Shown here one piece after another: positions 10,592 to 22,013 of a stretch of DNA of 42,500 nt; position 1 is the stretch's first letter; every line of letters starts with the position of its first letter. Origin of the DNA: Glandiceps talaboti (lineage: Eukaryota > Hemichordata > Enteropneusta > Spengelidae); NCBI RefSeq assembly GCF_964340395.1, contig NC_135567.1, positions 14,452,806-14,495,305 on the forward strand. The letters run 5' to 3'. Position numbers and translations under genes: made by a program. The notes under the pieces are model-generated. The model was not told the origin of the DNA and did not search any database. It was given only the letters and a program-made list of their open reading frames with translations.

Positions 10592-10680
10592 ATGGACTTG
10601 TTGTATTTCATATCACGTTATTTTTCAAGTAGAAAAACGTGGTAAAGTTGTTTTGTAACTGAACAATCTAAAACAAATAT
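10592..10680. mobile_element. Arm fragment of TTAA fold-back family
   Basis: Shares ATTTTTCAAGTAGAAAAACG and the downstream GTGGTAAAGTTGTTTT segment with the right arm of the element at 4524-4869. Confidence 0.65.
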
Positions 10681-10689
10681 TCATTTGAC

Positions 10690-11330
10690 ATCAGTGATAT
10701 CACACAGAAACAATATCCATATGTCATAAACTTGTATAACCAGTTTAAGCAAGAACAGTGATTAATGTATTCTGACCTGGGTCGCTGACCCGGGTCAGAG
10801 GTCAAGAACTTTGAGTCAACCTCTCTCTTGATTGATTGATTTTTAATGACGAAGTCTAAGTTTTTCACAGGTACAAGGCTACCTGTTGCTGTGAAAAGAA
10901 TGTGTGATGTTTTATATGCAATGAATATGGGCCAAAAGTATTCCAAAATTCAATCTCTGACATTTACAATGTGCAGTCCACTTGTCCAAGATCTGTAACT
11001 GTTAGTACATTGTCATGCAAATGTAGCTCACTATCCCATAATATCCCACAGCACTTATGTCTCTTAACAGGTAGAGCAGACATGATAAATTGATACATGG
11101 CTTTTAAGATAAGGTAGTAAAAAGTCAACATAACTGGTATATCAATAGCTAATGTTGTCAAACACACTCTGTACATACATAACAGGTGTATTTAGCTACA
11201 TGTCTACAAATACTGTCTCAATATGTATATAAATCATAATATGGACTGTGATATACAAGATAACTTTTTTTTAATTTTTTTTTTTATTATATTTTTTTTT
11301 CATTTTAAAGAATATAATTTTTTTTGTGCT
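10690..11330. other. Intronic DNA, nothing recognised
   Basis: Contains T-rich runs at 11263-11300. Open frames here are short and show no family resemblance. Confidence 0.5.
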
Positions 11331-11464
11331 GGAATTACTCCCAATGATTTTCTGTTCTGCAGACATATACACCCAATCAGGCCTAAAAAAATAATTGTTT
11401 GGTTCCGGTTACCTGATCCCCACCTAGTTTTTCACTGCCGACCCTTAACTTTTTTTACGAGATC

Positions 11465-11803
11465 CATATAAACTTTGTAGAAGTTATCAAACAGAATGAT
11501 TCACCGAAGCTTTGGAACAATCTCCCATGTCACATCAGACAATGCATACAAATTGACACTTTCAAACGCAAGTTGAAAACGGACCTTTTCACCCAGATTT
11601 ACAGTGTGTAATCTAAACTGAATTACTCTTACCAATCATTTATTTAGATTTAGTCGATTTAAATGTACTCTTTAAATCATTTTAAATCATTATAACGTTG
11701 CTATTTTTTTTACAGCCATACTTGTAATTGCAGTAGCTTTTGATTTATTTCAAATGTGAAGTGCCTATGAGCACTGTCATGGATATATGGCGCTATATAA
11801 ATG

Positions 11804-11840
<37 letters not shown>
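11465..11840 (+). mobile_element. 3' end of a non-LTR retrotransposon (LINE)
   Basis: The frame ending in TAA at 11609-11611 reads PKLWNNLPCHIRQC, then IDTFKRKLKTDLFTQIYSV. This LWN.LP..IR....FK..LKT.LF pattern is the usual C terminus of the reverse-transcriptase ORF in several LINE clades. A 3' UTR follows, ending in GGCGCTATATAAATG and an (ATT)n tail at 11805-11838. The 5' portion is absent, as expected for truncated insertion. Lacking the RT core, the clade is not resolved. Confidence 0.8.
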
Positions 11841-11842
<2 letters not shown>

Positions 11843-12270
11843 TATTCAAGCACAGGCACTTACCCAGGAAATGTTTCAAAATATCAATAATATTGAGAAA
11901 CTTAGCAAATAATATATGAAAGTGGTAAAACCTACAATTGTAACACTTCTATTCCCCCTCCGGTCACAACCGCATATCAGTCGCTGCGAACTTTGCACAC
12001 CAAATTCCGCAAATCAAAACATTTTTTCTTCTGTCGCTATAATTTTCTATGTCCCTGTTACGGTATATTTGTGATAACAAAAACCAAGTTTGGATTTGGG
12101 TTAAAATTTGATCATTTGAAAAAAAGTTGAAAAAAAAGTTGTCAGAGCCTGAAGGACAGTGCAATTCTTTACCTTTGCACATACAGTAATCATCAAATCT
12201 GAAAAATTTCAAGAACACACAGAAGCTGACATAAATGTTTGAAATAGTATTGGTGTGGATTGACACTTAT
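11840..12270. other. Intronic DNA, nothing recognised
   Basis: No array, exon or RNA gene that I can support. Confidence 0.45.
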
Positions 12271-12728
12271 TGGAGGAGACTGACATACAGACAGGCAGGC
12301 AGACTGACTAACTGACACAGACAGACAGGCAGGCAGACTGACTAACTGACACAGACAGACAGAAAGACAGACAGACAGAGAGACAGAGAGACAGAGAGAC
12401 AGCTGGCTGGCTGGACAGTACGTCAAGACAGACAGAGAGAGAGACAAAGAGACAGACAGCTGGCTGATTGACTGACAGACAGACATACAGAAAGACAGAC
12501 AGACATAGATGGCAAGCTGATTGACTATGTCGAGACAGACAGACAGACAGATGGCTAGCTGATTGACAGTATCTCAAGACAGACAGACAGACAGACACAC
12601 ACACACACAGACGGCTAGCTGATTGACAGTATGTCGAGACAGACAGACAGACAGATGACTGGCTGATGGACAGTATGTCGAGACAGACAAACAGACAGAC
12701 AGATGACTGGCTGATTGACAGTATGTTG

Positions 12729-12763
<35 letters not shown>

Positions 12764-12835
12764 TGACTGGCTGATTGACAGTCCGCAGAGACAGAGAGAC
12801 AGTCGACAGGCTGGACAGACAGTATGTTGAGTCAG
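12270..12835. repeat. (CAGA)n-rich compound minisatellite
   Basis: CAGA/GACA tetranucleotide tracts alternate with a less simple segment (GATGGCTGGCTGATTGACAG, TATGTCGAGACAG), giving a higher-order unit of roughly 55-65 bp repeated about eight times. Long Cys/Ser/Val-rich minus-strand frames across it are artefacts of the tetranucleotide period. Confidence 0.95.
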
Positions 12836-13548
12836 TCCCTCGGACAGGTTGTACATGTATCTGTTGAAAACTGTCAACAATTCTATCAATTTCCAATCAA
12901 AGTTGTTGACGGGTCACAGCTAGTACCAGAAAGAGTTTGACACTTGTACAACAAACTTGACATTTTATCGTTTTATATTGCCATAAATACACCAAGCGTT
13001 TAATTCAATATTTGACAACATCACCATAACAACAGCTGTTTGTTTGTTTTTTACACAACGAGTGCAAGCTATCTGAAAAAAGGATTATTGATCAACGTCA
13101 TACTGTTATGGCCTTTAACACTGAGTATTAAGTTCTTTCTGCTATGATGCCAGTTATGAATGAACATGTATTAGTGTCATAAATTGGTGTCAAACGTATT
13201 TCGCAGACTGTGGACTTACAGGATCCTAGAAACTCGTATTTACCCCTTTCATATATTATCGGTCAAGTATCGATATTTTATCGATGTTTTATTGTCTTAT
13301 GAAACATATCTAGGGAAACAAAAGCCTGTGCTCTAAGACCATAGACTCAAGTCATGTTGTGTGACGATTTTGACGATTGGCTCCCCACAGTCAAAATCCC
13401 CATGACTCGACTCTAGGGCATGGTACTCTAGTGCTATCCTGCAACGAATCTCAAGATCTCTCTTTACAAGTCGGCAAAGACTTGACACCATGTTAAAATC
13501 TAGACTTAGTTAGTAAGGCCGAGGCTATATGCATAGGCTACTATTGCA

Positions 13549-13682
13549 CTGTCAAAATGATAAATGATGGGATTTCTTGTGAGTCACCACACAGACAGAG
13601 ATAGGGGAACACCAAATTTTAGTGTGTCACTAGAAATTGTGTGCATCAGTGACACATCAAATTGGCTTAGAGCGCAGACTGT
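13549..13682 (-). mobile_element. MITE, GTGCCCTCTAA family, truncated copy
   Basis: The interior (GTGAGTCACCACAC, CTAGAAATTGTGTGCATC, TCAAATTGGCTTAGAG) matches the copies at 18091-18426 and 22014-22180. The right end reads TTAGAGCGCAGACT, a diverged form of TTAGAGGGCACACT. The left end is missing. Confidence 0.75.
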
Positions 13683-13769
13683 TTGACACCATGTTCACGT
13701 CTATGACCGAGGCCATGCATGAACACATATCAAGGCTACTACTGCACTGACCTAACATTTGCAAGATGA

Positions 13770-14135
13770 ACCTGAACGTACTTTCATTAACTTAACGACC
13801 AGCGAGGACAAGTGTTTACAGCAATCAAAAACGGTCAAAGTACTTTTGAAGTTTGGAACTGTTGCAGGTCAGAACATGAAAAAAGTTATCAACATTACGA
13901 CAAGCAAGTACAAGTGTTCAGAGCAATCAAAAATGGTTAAAAGTATTTTTGAAGTTTGGACTTTTACAGACCAGAACAAGCATATTTGAAGTTTGGACTT
14001 TTGCAGGCCAAAAAAATCAACAACAATTAAAGTATTTTTAAAGTTTGGAACTTTTGAAGGTCAGAACATTAAAAAAAATTATCGCCACTATGACAAACTA
14101 TTACAAGAATGGTTTTCAGTAATCTTGAAAAGTCA
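13770..14135. repeat. Degenerate ~115-130 bp tandem repeat
   Basis: Three decayed copies share ACAAGTGTT.AGAGCAATC, GAAGTTTGGACTTTT and GGTCAGAACAT. The 76-residue plus-strand frame at 13759-13989 is a by-product of the repeat (it reads as two related halves) and is not called as a gene. Confidence 0.75.
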
Positions 14136-14382
14136 AAGTGTTTATTAAGTTGAGAACAAAGCATTTTGTGTGTGTGGTCGTGTCAAGTACTGGAAGGCAC
14201 AAGATATACGACTCCGTTATTACTGATAGTAAGAGTCAACATCTCAAAGTCCCTTTGAAGTGTTTACTAAAATATTTAAAAATCAACACCTGTTTATTTA
14301 CGCCATATCTCACAACAAATCAAACTAATAATTTATATTCTGTCAACAATCTGAATATACGAAACATTTTCCCTTTGTCATA

Positions 14383-15430
14383 TGTGTAATACCCAGGTTA
14401 CTGTGCTGTCGAGATACATCATTAGCTGGTTGTACCACCCTAGCCCTATAGCCTGTTTACTGTACTGTTGAGATACGTCATTAGCTGGTAGTACCTCCCT
14501 AGCCCTATAGCCTGTTTACTGTGCTATCAAGATACATCATTAGCTGGTAGTACCTCCTAGCCCTTATAGCCTGTGTACTGCACTGTTGAGATACATCATT
14601 AGCTGGTAGTACCTCCTAGCCCTATAGCCTGTTTACTGCACTGTTAAGATACATCATTAGCTGGTTGTACCTCCTAGCCCTATAGCCTGTTTACTGTGCT
14701 ATCAAGATACATCGTTAGCTGGTAGTACCTCCTAACCCTATAGCCTGTTTACTGCACTGTTGAGATACATCATTAGCTGGTTGTACCTCCTAGCCCTATA
14801 GCCTGTTTACTGCACTGTTGAGATACATCATTAGCTGGTAGTACCTCCTAGCCCTATAGCCTGTTTACTGTGCTGTTGAGATACATTGTTAGCTGGTTGT
14901 ACCTCCTAGCCCTATAGCCTGTTTACTGCACTGTTAAGATACATCATTAGCTGGTTGTACCTCCTAGCCCTATAGCCTGTTTACTGTACTGCTGAGATAC
15001 ATCATTAGCTGGTAGTACCTCCCTAGCCCTATAGCCTGTTTACTGTGCTATCAAGATACATCATTAGCTGGTTGTACCTCCTAGCCCTTATAGCCTGTTT
15101 ACTGCACTGTTGAGATACATCATTAGCTGGTTGTACCTCCTAGCCCTATAGCCTGTTTACTGCACTGTTGAGATACATCATTAGCTGGTAGTACCTCCTA
15201 GCCCTATAGCCTGTTTACTGCACTGTTAAGATACATCATTAGCTGGTTGTACCTCCTAGCCCTATAGCCTGTTTACTGCACTGTTGAGATACATTATTAG
15301 CTGGTTGTACCTCCTAGCCCTATAGCCTGTTTACTGCACTGTTGAGATACATCGTTTTCTGGTAGTACATACCCCCCAACCCTCATAGACTAAGCTTGTT
15401 TACTGTGCTGTCGAGATACATCAAGTCAGT
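14383..15430. repeat. 58-bp minisatellite array
   Basis: About 17 copies of a 58-bp unit: AGCCTGTTTACTGCACTG, TTGAGATACATCATTAGCTG, GTAGTACCTCCTAGCCCTAT. Variants TGCACTGTT, TGTGCTATC and TGTACTGTT are mixed along the array. Confidence 0.95.
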
Positions 15431-15720
15431 CCCTCGTAAAACTCGACACTTTTGTAGTACACAATATTTATGTATGTCTTATTTCTCAGTAAGTGTTTAC
15501 AATGTTGTCTAAAACGCAATATGAACATCCACATCGCAGTTCATGCGACACTTTTGTTGTAACCAATATTTACGTATGTCTTATTTCTGAGTAATGTTGT
15601 GTAACACCGCAATATGCACGTCCACATCGGATTTCATGCGACACTTTTGTGTAACCAACATTTACGTATGTCTCATTTCTCAGTAAGTGTTTACAACGTT
15701 AGGCTTAGCCACATCCTGGT
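15430..15720. repeat. ~105-bp tandem repeat
   Basis: Three copies share CGACACTTTTGT, ATTTACGTATGTCTTATTTC and CACATC, with progressive decay to the right. Confidence 0.8.
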
Positions 15721-15854
15721 TCATCACAAGGATAAAAACACTTGTGTACCACACACACTTCTCAGTAATTGTCTGTAGATATATAAGTCACTTCCTACAT
15801 GGTTCTTCACAACAATCAAAAACCTTGACATAACATTGATAATATTGACTTAAA

Positions 15855-16310
15855 CTTAAAGTATAAGCCATTTCTCTAAGTTCTTACTATGAAATGTGTT
15901 TGTTGTTCCTGAGTAATTATTAAATAAATGTACTTTCTACATAATTGTTAACTTAATGTAAAAATTTCTCTAAGTTCTTACTATGAAATGAGTTTGTTGT
16001 TCTTGAGTAAGTACTAAATAAACATACTTTCTACATAATTGTTAACTTAATGTAAAAATTTCTCTAAGTTCTTACTATGAGTTTGTTGTTCCTGAGTAAT
16101 TATTAAATAAATGTACTTTCTACATAATTGTGAACTTAATGTAAAAATTTCTGTAAGTTCTTACTATGAAATGTGTTTGTTGTTCTTGAGTAAGTACTAA
16201 ATAAACATACTTTCTACATAATTGTTGACTTAATGTAAATATTTCTCTAAATTCTTACTACGCAATGTGTTTGTTGTTCCTGAGTAAGTACTAAACAAAC
16301 ATACTATGAA
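15855..16310. repeat. ~95-bp tandem repeat
   Basis: Four to five copies share TACTTTCTACATAATTG, TTAACTTAATGTAAAAATTT and CTAAGTTCTTACTATGAAAT. The last copy runs into the inverted-repeat element remnant at 16318. Confidence 0.9.
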
Positions 16311-16317
16311 TGACGCA

Positions 16318-17075
16318 AATATAAATACCGCCAATGGCGTTGTAGCACAACTGTAGTTTTTAAAAATGTTTATCCATATGCTAGTCCATGCTAACAATAA
16401 GTGTTCATTTGCTGAATGACTATCCAGTTGCCTATCCAACCATGTTGCTATCTTTACGATAAATGCTATCATTTGGCTGTTGCTATGGGTGTGGTCATGT
16501 TGTTAGATATATTTGCATACATTTATGTATGTTTTGTTCACTTATGTATGAATTCCTGATATTGTCTTTGCAATACACATGATCATTTGGCTGTTGCTAT
16601 GGGCGTGGTCTTGTTACTAGGGTATTTGTATACATTTTTTGAATGTTTATTCAATTGTCTATTAAAACTCATTGTTATCTTTGTGAAATACACCACCATT
16701 TGGCTGTTGCTATGGGCGTGGTCATGGTTACTAGGGTATTTGCATACATTTTTGAATGTTTATTCATTTGTCTTTCTATTCCTGTTGTTATCTTTGCAAT
16801 ATACATGATTATTTGGCTGTTGCTATGGGTGTGGTCTTGTTGCTATGCAAATTTACACACATTTTTTGAATTTTTATTCAATTGTCTATTAATCCCTGTT
16901 GTTATCTTTGTGAAATACACCACCGTATGGCTGTTGCTATGGGCGTGGTCATGGTTGCTAGGGTATTTGCATACATTTTTTGAATGTTTACTCACTTGCC
17001 TACCAGATGATCTTGTTATTTGACCAAAGTATACTACCATTTGGTTGTTGCTAAGGGTGTGGTCATGGTTGCTAG
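16318..17075 (+). repeat. 118-bp array grown from a transposon interior
   Basis: The start (GCCAATGGCGTTGTAGCAC, then AACTGTAGTTTTTAAAAATG) matches the interior of the elements at 18613-19010 and 39065-39442. The following segment, CATTTGGCTGTTGCTATGGG plus CGTGGTCATG and TATTTGCATACA, then repeats five to six times with a period near 118 bp. In the other two elements this segment occurs once. Confidence 0.85.
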
Positions 17076-17520
17076 GGCCAATTTTGTCAAAAAAAATTGT
17101 AGAAAATCTGCAGAATAACACTTTCGGAACCATCTCACCAAGTTTCAAACTCATTGACCAAGTACTTTTTGAGATATAAGTTTTTGACCAAAAATGAACA
17201 TTCTTACACCTAATTTGCATATCACTCATGGAATTATTGTATGCTTAATATATCTTCATCCATACATCCCTAGATGCATCCCCATCAAATTTCAGCCCAA
17301 TCTGCTCAGTAGTTTTTGAATTATAGATTTTTAACCAAAAAGACACATTTTTAGCCCTAATTTGCATATCACTGATGGAATCATCATGTCATGAACAAAT
17401 CTTACTTTACACCTCCTTAAGAATGTTCCCATCAAATTTCGCACCAATCTGCCCAGTAGTTTCTGAGTTTAAGTTTTTTGACCAAAAATCACATTTTTTT
17501 ACCCAAATCACACACCTGTG
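17076..17520. repeat. ~180-bp degenerate tandem repeat
   Basis: Two and a half copies share CCAATCTGCCCAGTAGTTT, TTTTTGACCAAAAA and CCTAATTTGCATATCACT. Nothing coding is seen. Confidence 0.8.
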
Positions 17521-17604
17521 ATGCGATCATTTTGATTTGAACAATTTCCCAACTAGACACCCAAGGTAATGGACCCACCAAATATCATACAAAATTAGTT
17601 TAAG

Positions 17605-17990
17605 TTTGTAAATAGACACCTTGACTGCCACTGTAGTAAGGCCATGAATGTCCCTGATCAAAGGCAGCACAGTTCGCCTGAAAGACAGTATTAAAATTGA
17701 AGAAACGAAACCATGACTGCCACTGTAGTAAGGCCATGAACGTCCCTGATCATAGATAGCAGTTTGCCTGAAACACAGTATTAAAATCGAAACCATAACT
17801 GCCTCGGTAGTAAGGCCATGAATGTCCCTGATCATAGATAGCAGTGAGCCTGAAAGACAGTATTAAAATCGAAACTTTGACTGCCTCAGTAGTAATGCAC
17901 AGCACGGCGTGGGAAAGCGCTATATAAAAACCCAACATTAGTAGTAAGGCCATGAATGTCCCAATAATGGACAGCAGTGAGCATGAAAGA
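17605..17990. repeat. ~70-bp tandem repeat
   Basis: Four copies share GACTGCC, AGTAGTAAGGCCATGAATGT and GAAAGACAGTATTAAAAT. The last copy is split by a short SINE fragment (17897-17940). Confidence 0.9.
17897..17940 (+). mobile_element. Very short 5'-truncated SINE insertion
   Basis: The sequence GTGGGAAAGCGCTATATAAA plus AACCCAACATTA is the 3' tail of the SINE at 31990-32340. GTAGTAA occurs on both sides and only once in uninterrupted units of the host repeat, so it is a target-site duplication. Confidence 0.75.
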
Positions 17991-18090
17991 CCCAGGCTTT
18001 CTGTTTCTATAATACACTCAACTCAACATGGAGTCACAGTGAGTGGTTACAGCATCGGACCAACAACTGGATCTTTCTGACTATGACAGC

Positions 18091-18426
18091 AGTGTGACCT
18101 CTAATGAAAGTCAGCATTTTTTGCTGTACATTAAAATGAAACGAACTTGGGGTTTTATTTTGTGAGTCACCACACGATAAGACATAGGGTAATACTGAAT
18201 TTTGGTGCGTCACTAGAAATTGTGTGCATCCAATGGCATGTCAAATTGGCTTAGAAGCAGAGTGCCCTCTAAGCCAATTTGACATGCCACTGATGCACAC
18301 AATTTCTAGTGACGCACCAAAATTTGGTGTTCCCCCATCTCTTACTATGTGGTGACTCACAAGAAATGCCAGTTTTTATCATTTTGACCAAAAACACAAA
18401 ATTTGGTCGTAATTAGAGGGCACACT
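18091..18426. mobile_element. Two MITEs head to head (GTGCCCTCTAA family)
   Basis: A reverse copy (about 18091-18263) abuts a forward copy (18264-18426). The forward copy starts GTGCCCTCTAAGCCAATTTG and ends TTAGAGGGCACACTT. The reverse copy starts AGTGTGACCTCTAA. Together they form a large imperfect hairpin of ~150-bp arms with almost no loop. Confidence 0.85.
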
Positions 18427-18612
18427 TAACCCTGGTTGTTCGTCGGCATTACAACTCATGTCTACATCATTGGCGCTGTGCTGCTAAACAGACGAGTCAA
18501 AACATTCCAAATATAGTCATAGTCTGGCTGGATGCCAATATTGTCTAAACATGGCGGTGTAAATAGTAACGATTACATTGGGGGCGAGAATAATATTGCC
18601 ATTACTATTTGC

Positions 18613-19010
18613 CAGCGTTGCAGCCAGAGGTTTTTTTTGGGTCATTTGACAGACATTTTTTGGACCTGATCCACAATTTTGGAAGTGATGGGTCATAGAT
18701 GACCTACACTAACAGTGCGTGCAAATATGTTTAACAATAGTGCGCAACATGACCACGTCTATAGCAACCGCCAAATGATCGCGTATATTGCATAGATAAC
18801 AACAGGGTTGGATAGGCAACTGCATAATCATTCAGCAAATATCTAGCATGGATCAGCATGTGTGTAAATATCTTTAAAAACTGTACAGTTGTGCTACAAT
18901 GCTATTGGCACTTTTTAAAAATAATAATGTCCCCAAAAAATTTATGATGACCAGAAAAATGAAAGTCTCGGGACACTATGTCCCACTCTTTCCAAAGCCT
19001 GGCTGCGACA
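18613..19010 (-). mobile_element. Inverted-repeat element with CAGCGTTGCAGCCAG ends
   Basis: The left end reads CAGCGTTGCAGCCAGAGG and the right end reads CCTGGCTGCGACACTG. The interior is an inverted copy of 39065-39442 (TTTTTTGGACCTGATCCACA, GGGTCATAGATGACC, GGGACACTATGTCCCA). Ends starting with CAG would fit hAT-type elements, but no transposase is present and the target duplication is unclear. Confidence 0.75.
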
Positions 19011-19619
19011 CTGTTTGCCATTTTTTATCTTATGCTTGAGTAAGTAAAGTTACTTTACTCTCTACTTTTCTCTTCAGTCAGCTGGAAAATAGCTATGACC
19101 TAAGGGTTCTGTCTCAACTCAAGCGACTCATAATGACAATAAGTCTATGACTCCGAGGCAGTAACGGGTCCTTGTACTTTCCTTTCGTGAATGGAGAGAA
19201 ATATTTGGAAAAACAACTCATTTATGGTCGGTGATGATGATGATGGGCTGTCTGATGCTGTTATGATGACAGAGTTGTTGGCTAGAAGCCATTTCACTAA
19301 ATTGTTACTAACGCTACCAAGAAATGACTTCTTTGTTACTAAATGAATAAGTTAACCTTTTCACGACTGGAGACGAGTTTTAAATAATTTTGGGACCAAA
19401 TTTATATGAACATTTTCATAGTTGTAATAATATTACTTCATTACGAAGTAACATTTCTTTAATTCCAGTCTAAAATTAAGCTGATATATGCCAAAAACTT
19501 ACATAAAAACAAGAATTTTGTTCAAATAATTTTGGCGGCAAAGTTTTCAGTACTGAATGGGTTAATATTATAACACTTTAAAGTTTAATATGCACATAAA
19601 TAATCTGGGTTTTGAAAAG

Positions 19620-20215
19620 ATAACCTTTAGCATTTAACACATCAACACAGTTATGACTTGTACATACTACGGCATAAAGGTGAAAACAAGCACGGGCGTA
19701 ACGTACTGGCAGATGTAATAAAATCATTGTCTATTGAATATAAAGGTACAAAGAACAGTACAGATCCATATATACAAACACCGATAAACTGCCCATGAAG
19801 TGAGTAAACATGATTGTATGGTTATCACTGTCTGTTCAATTTGTCACAAAGAAGAATACAAATCCATTTGTATAACTCCAGTAACTGTCAAACAATGATA
19901 AGTTTGCTTACAATGGTTCTGTTGACATAACTGTGCAAAACAGGAGCGTTCCCCTCACCTCAGCAAACAGTGGCGTAATGTACTGTCAAGCGTAATGTAA
20001 TCACTGTATATTGGATTAGGTACATGTACACAGAAAAATACAAATCCATGGGTAAAACTCCCACAATACGAACTCACAGTCCACCAAAGTGGGTACTAAC
20101 TTGTACATACATACATAGTGCTGTTTACATAACAGTGCAAAACAGAAGTATTTCTCCTCACCTCTAAAAGTGAAAACAAGTGCAGGCATAATAACTGGCA
20201 GGGGTAATGTAATCA
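19620..20215. repeat. Old, degenerate long tandem repeat
   Basis: Two to three decayed copies share ACTTGTACATAC, AAGTGAAAACAAGCACGGGC, AATACAAATCCAT and CATAACTGTGCAAAACAG. The period is roughly 180-270 bp and is hard to fix. Confidence 0.6.
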
Positions 20216-20221
20216 CGATAA

Positions 20222-20325
20222 AAAAAAGCAGTGTTAGTAAGATTGTTTTTTAGCCAGACGATAAAATGTAGCACTCTTGCCAAGTAGTCTTGGTAAGATT
20301 TTTGTTGAGCCAGATGATAATCATA
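20222..20325. mobile_element. Fragment of the 1152-1525 fold-back family
   Basis: Shares AGCAGTGTTAGTAAGATT, CCAGACGATAAAATGTAGCA and GATTTTTGTTGAGCCAGATG with the element at 1152-1525. Confidence 0.75.
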
Positions 20326-20632
20326 AAATATAATTAAAATAAAATAAATTGTAAAATTAAAAAAAATAAAAGTGTAAAAATAAAATGTCAATAAAATAAA
20401 ATCCTGACCCCAGTTCTACCCTATTTTCTGAAGTTATATTATCGGAATAATTTAAAAAATAAAATGTAAAAATAAAATGTTATCGGAAACAAACATTTGT
20501 TAAAATTTTGCCTTATTGTAATTTTGTATCTGGTTATTAGAATGTAATTAGTTTGTATGACTCATAGTTGACATCGTATTTATGGAATAATAAAAAAAAA
20601 AATTTATAGTTATTAATATTTTATAATAACGA
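20325..20632 (+). mobile_element. AT-rich dispersed element, copy 1
   Basis: A-rich segment including TTCTACCCTATTTTCTGAAG and TATCTGGTTATTAGAATG. An inverted copy is at 23590-23935 with the complementary landmarks (TCAGAAAATAGGGTAGAACG, ACTCTAATAACCGGAT). Ends are not defined. Confidence 0.65.
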
Positions 20633-20664
20633 TGCTCCCAAGGACTGGTGAGAGAGTCTAGGCC
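20632..20664. mobile_element. End fragment of the TAGACTCTCTCAC fold-back family
   Basis: CGATGCTCCCAAGGACTGGT and GAGAGAGTCTA match, inverted, the terminal bases of the elements at 24538, 32620 and 42103. Confidence 0.7.
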
Positions 20665-20685
20665 TGGACGTACTTCCATGTAAAA

Positions 20686-20926
20686 GGGAACTTGCAAACA
20701 CGCCATGTTGAATGTTGCATCATGGGAAATATCATAATAAATACAATTAATTAGTATTGTAAACAATGTTGATACATTGTTGTAACCACAAATAATCAAT
20801 TCATAGTCACCCTGACCATTGTAGAAGGTTTATTTTATCGGTAGCTCCAGATTAGGTATTACGATAACCAAAGATAATCCCACAGTCCTTTGCGTCTGAG
20901 CATGCTCAGTCTGGATTGCAAGTTCT
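20686..20926 (+). mobile_element. MITE, GGGAACTTGCAA family, copy 2
   Basis: Same length and interior as 5310-5553; starts GGGAACTTGCAA and ends TTGCAAGTTCT. Confidence 0.85.
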
Positions 20927-21304
20927 ATATTCTGTGTTTCTATTGACCTAACTGATCACATATTTAGGTAGTCTGGAGAAAGCCATAAAAGAGGTCATAT
21001 GGATGGCAAATGCATTATACATGAGGGCATTGGCCGACACAAACCATTCATCTAGGCTAATCCTCCGAACGTGGAAAAATTCTTTGTTACCGAATTAATG
21101 GCTTAATGACTACCCAGAGAGTAAATAAACCACCGATCAAGTGGAACACAAGATCACAATGTTTATGGAATTAAAACCTTGGGGTTTAACTCAAGAGCAA
21201 ACGGTGATATTTTCAGAGCAATAACCGATTGACAGTCAGTAAGGTATCTTTTCATATGGAAATTATTTCCAACCTACAGCGTTTGTGCCGGGGAATCTTG
21301 GCAT

Positions 21305-21825
21305 TATGGGTATTTATTTTGGATTTCTTATTCATAAAATAACTCTAGTAAGTTTTCCTACATAATGAAAAAACAATGTGAAATAATAAATACCAAGTTT
21401 GTGTTTGTAAGACAATAAATGGAAAGATCTTCAGAACGTTTGTTACGATTTACAGACCTCATATCATTCATGCTGTGTATGTTTTTCTTTTGTATTTTGT
21501 ATGTGAAGTTTTGTGAATTTTGTATTTTTTCTCTTTTTACCCTCGAGCACAGGGAATAAAACAATAAAAAAAAAATTGTGTTTGTAACTCAATAATTTGC
21601 AAAAGATTAATAAATGTGTAAAATGTCTGTTGTTGTACGTAAAATAACAAACTTTTTACACATTTTTTAGTTTTTTGCACTGAATTGAGTGACAAACAAA
21701 GACTTGGCATATGTTCTTTCACATCGATTTTTCAAGTAGGAAGCCATGATAAAATTGTTTTATGAATTAAAATCCCAAAACAAATACAAATGTACCCAAT
21801 CCTCATCCATATGGCCACTTTAAGG
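21305..21825. mobile_element. TTAA fold-back family copy with insertion
   Basis: The left arm is recognisable at 21310-21415 (GGGTATTTATTTTGGATTTC) and the right arm at 21580-21825, which ends CATATGGCCACTTTAAGG. Between them sits about 160 bp of unrelated sequence that starts near the arm junction. Confidence 0.75.
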
Positions 21826-22013
21826 TACGATTATGAAACAAAAGTATCATCATGTTCACATACACATCCTATCAACAACAACAATTTTTAACTACCCTAC
21901 CAACCGACTCGTAATTTTCAAGGTATTCTGATGAGAAACATAAAATTAAGTATGGATGGCCTAACAGTGAGAGAGGTGTGAAAATAGGGACCACACTTAT
22001 CAAAGTTGTTATC

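Noticed and set aside
11223-11471. 82-codon plus-strand frame rich in Phe
   Set aside because: Translation of poly-T and of old repeat sequence just upstream of the LINE tail; no supported domain.
12193-12896. Long minus-strand Cys/Ser/Val-rich open frames (up to 193 codons)
   Set aside because: They lie entirely in the CAGA/GACA compound repeat. Several frames are open at once because the tetranucleotide lacks stops, which is not evidence of coding.
13759-13989. 76-codon plus-strand frame
   Set aside because: It is the product of a degenerate tandem repeat; both halves are versions of the same unit and no splice or transcript signal is seen.
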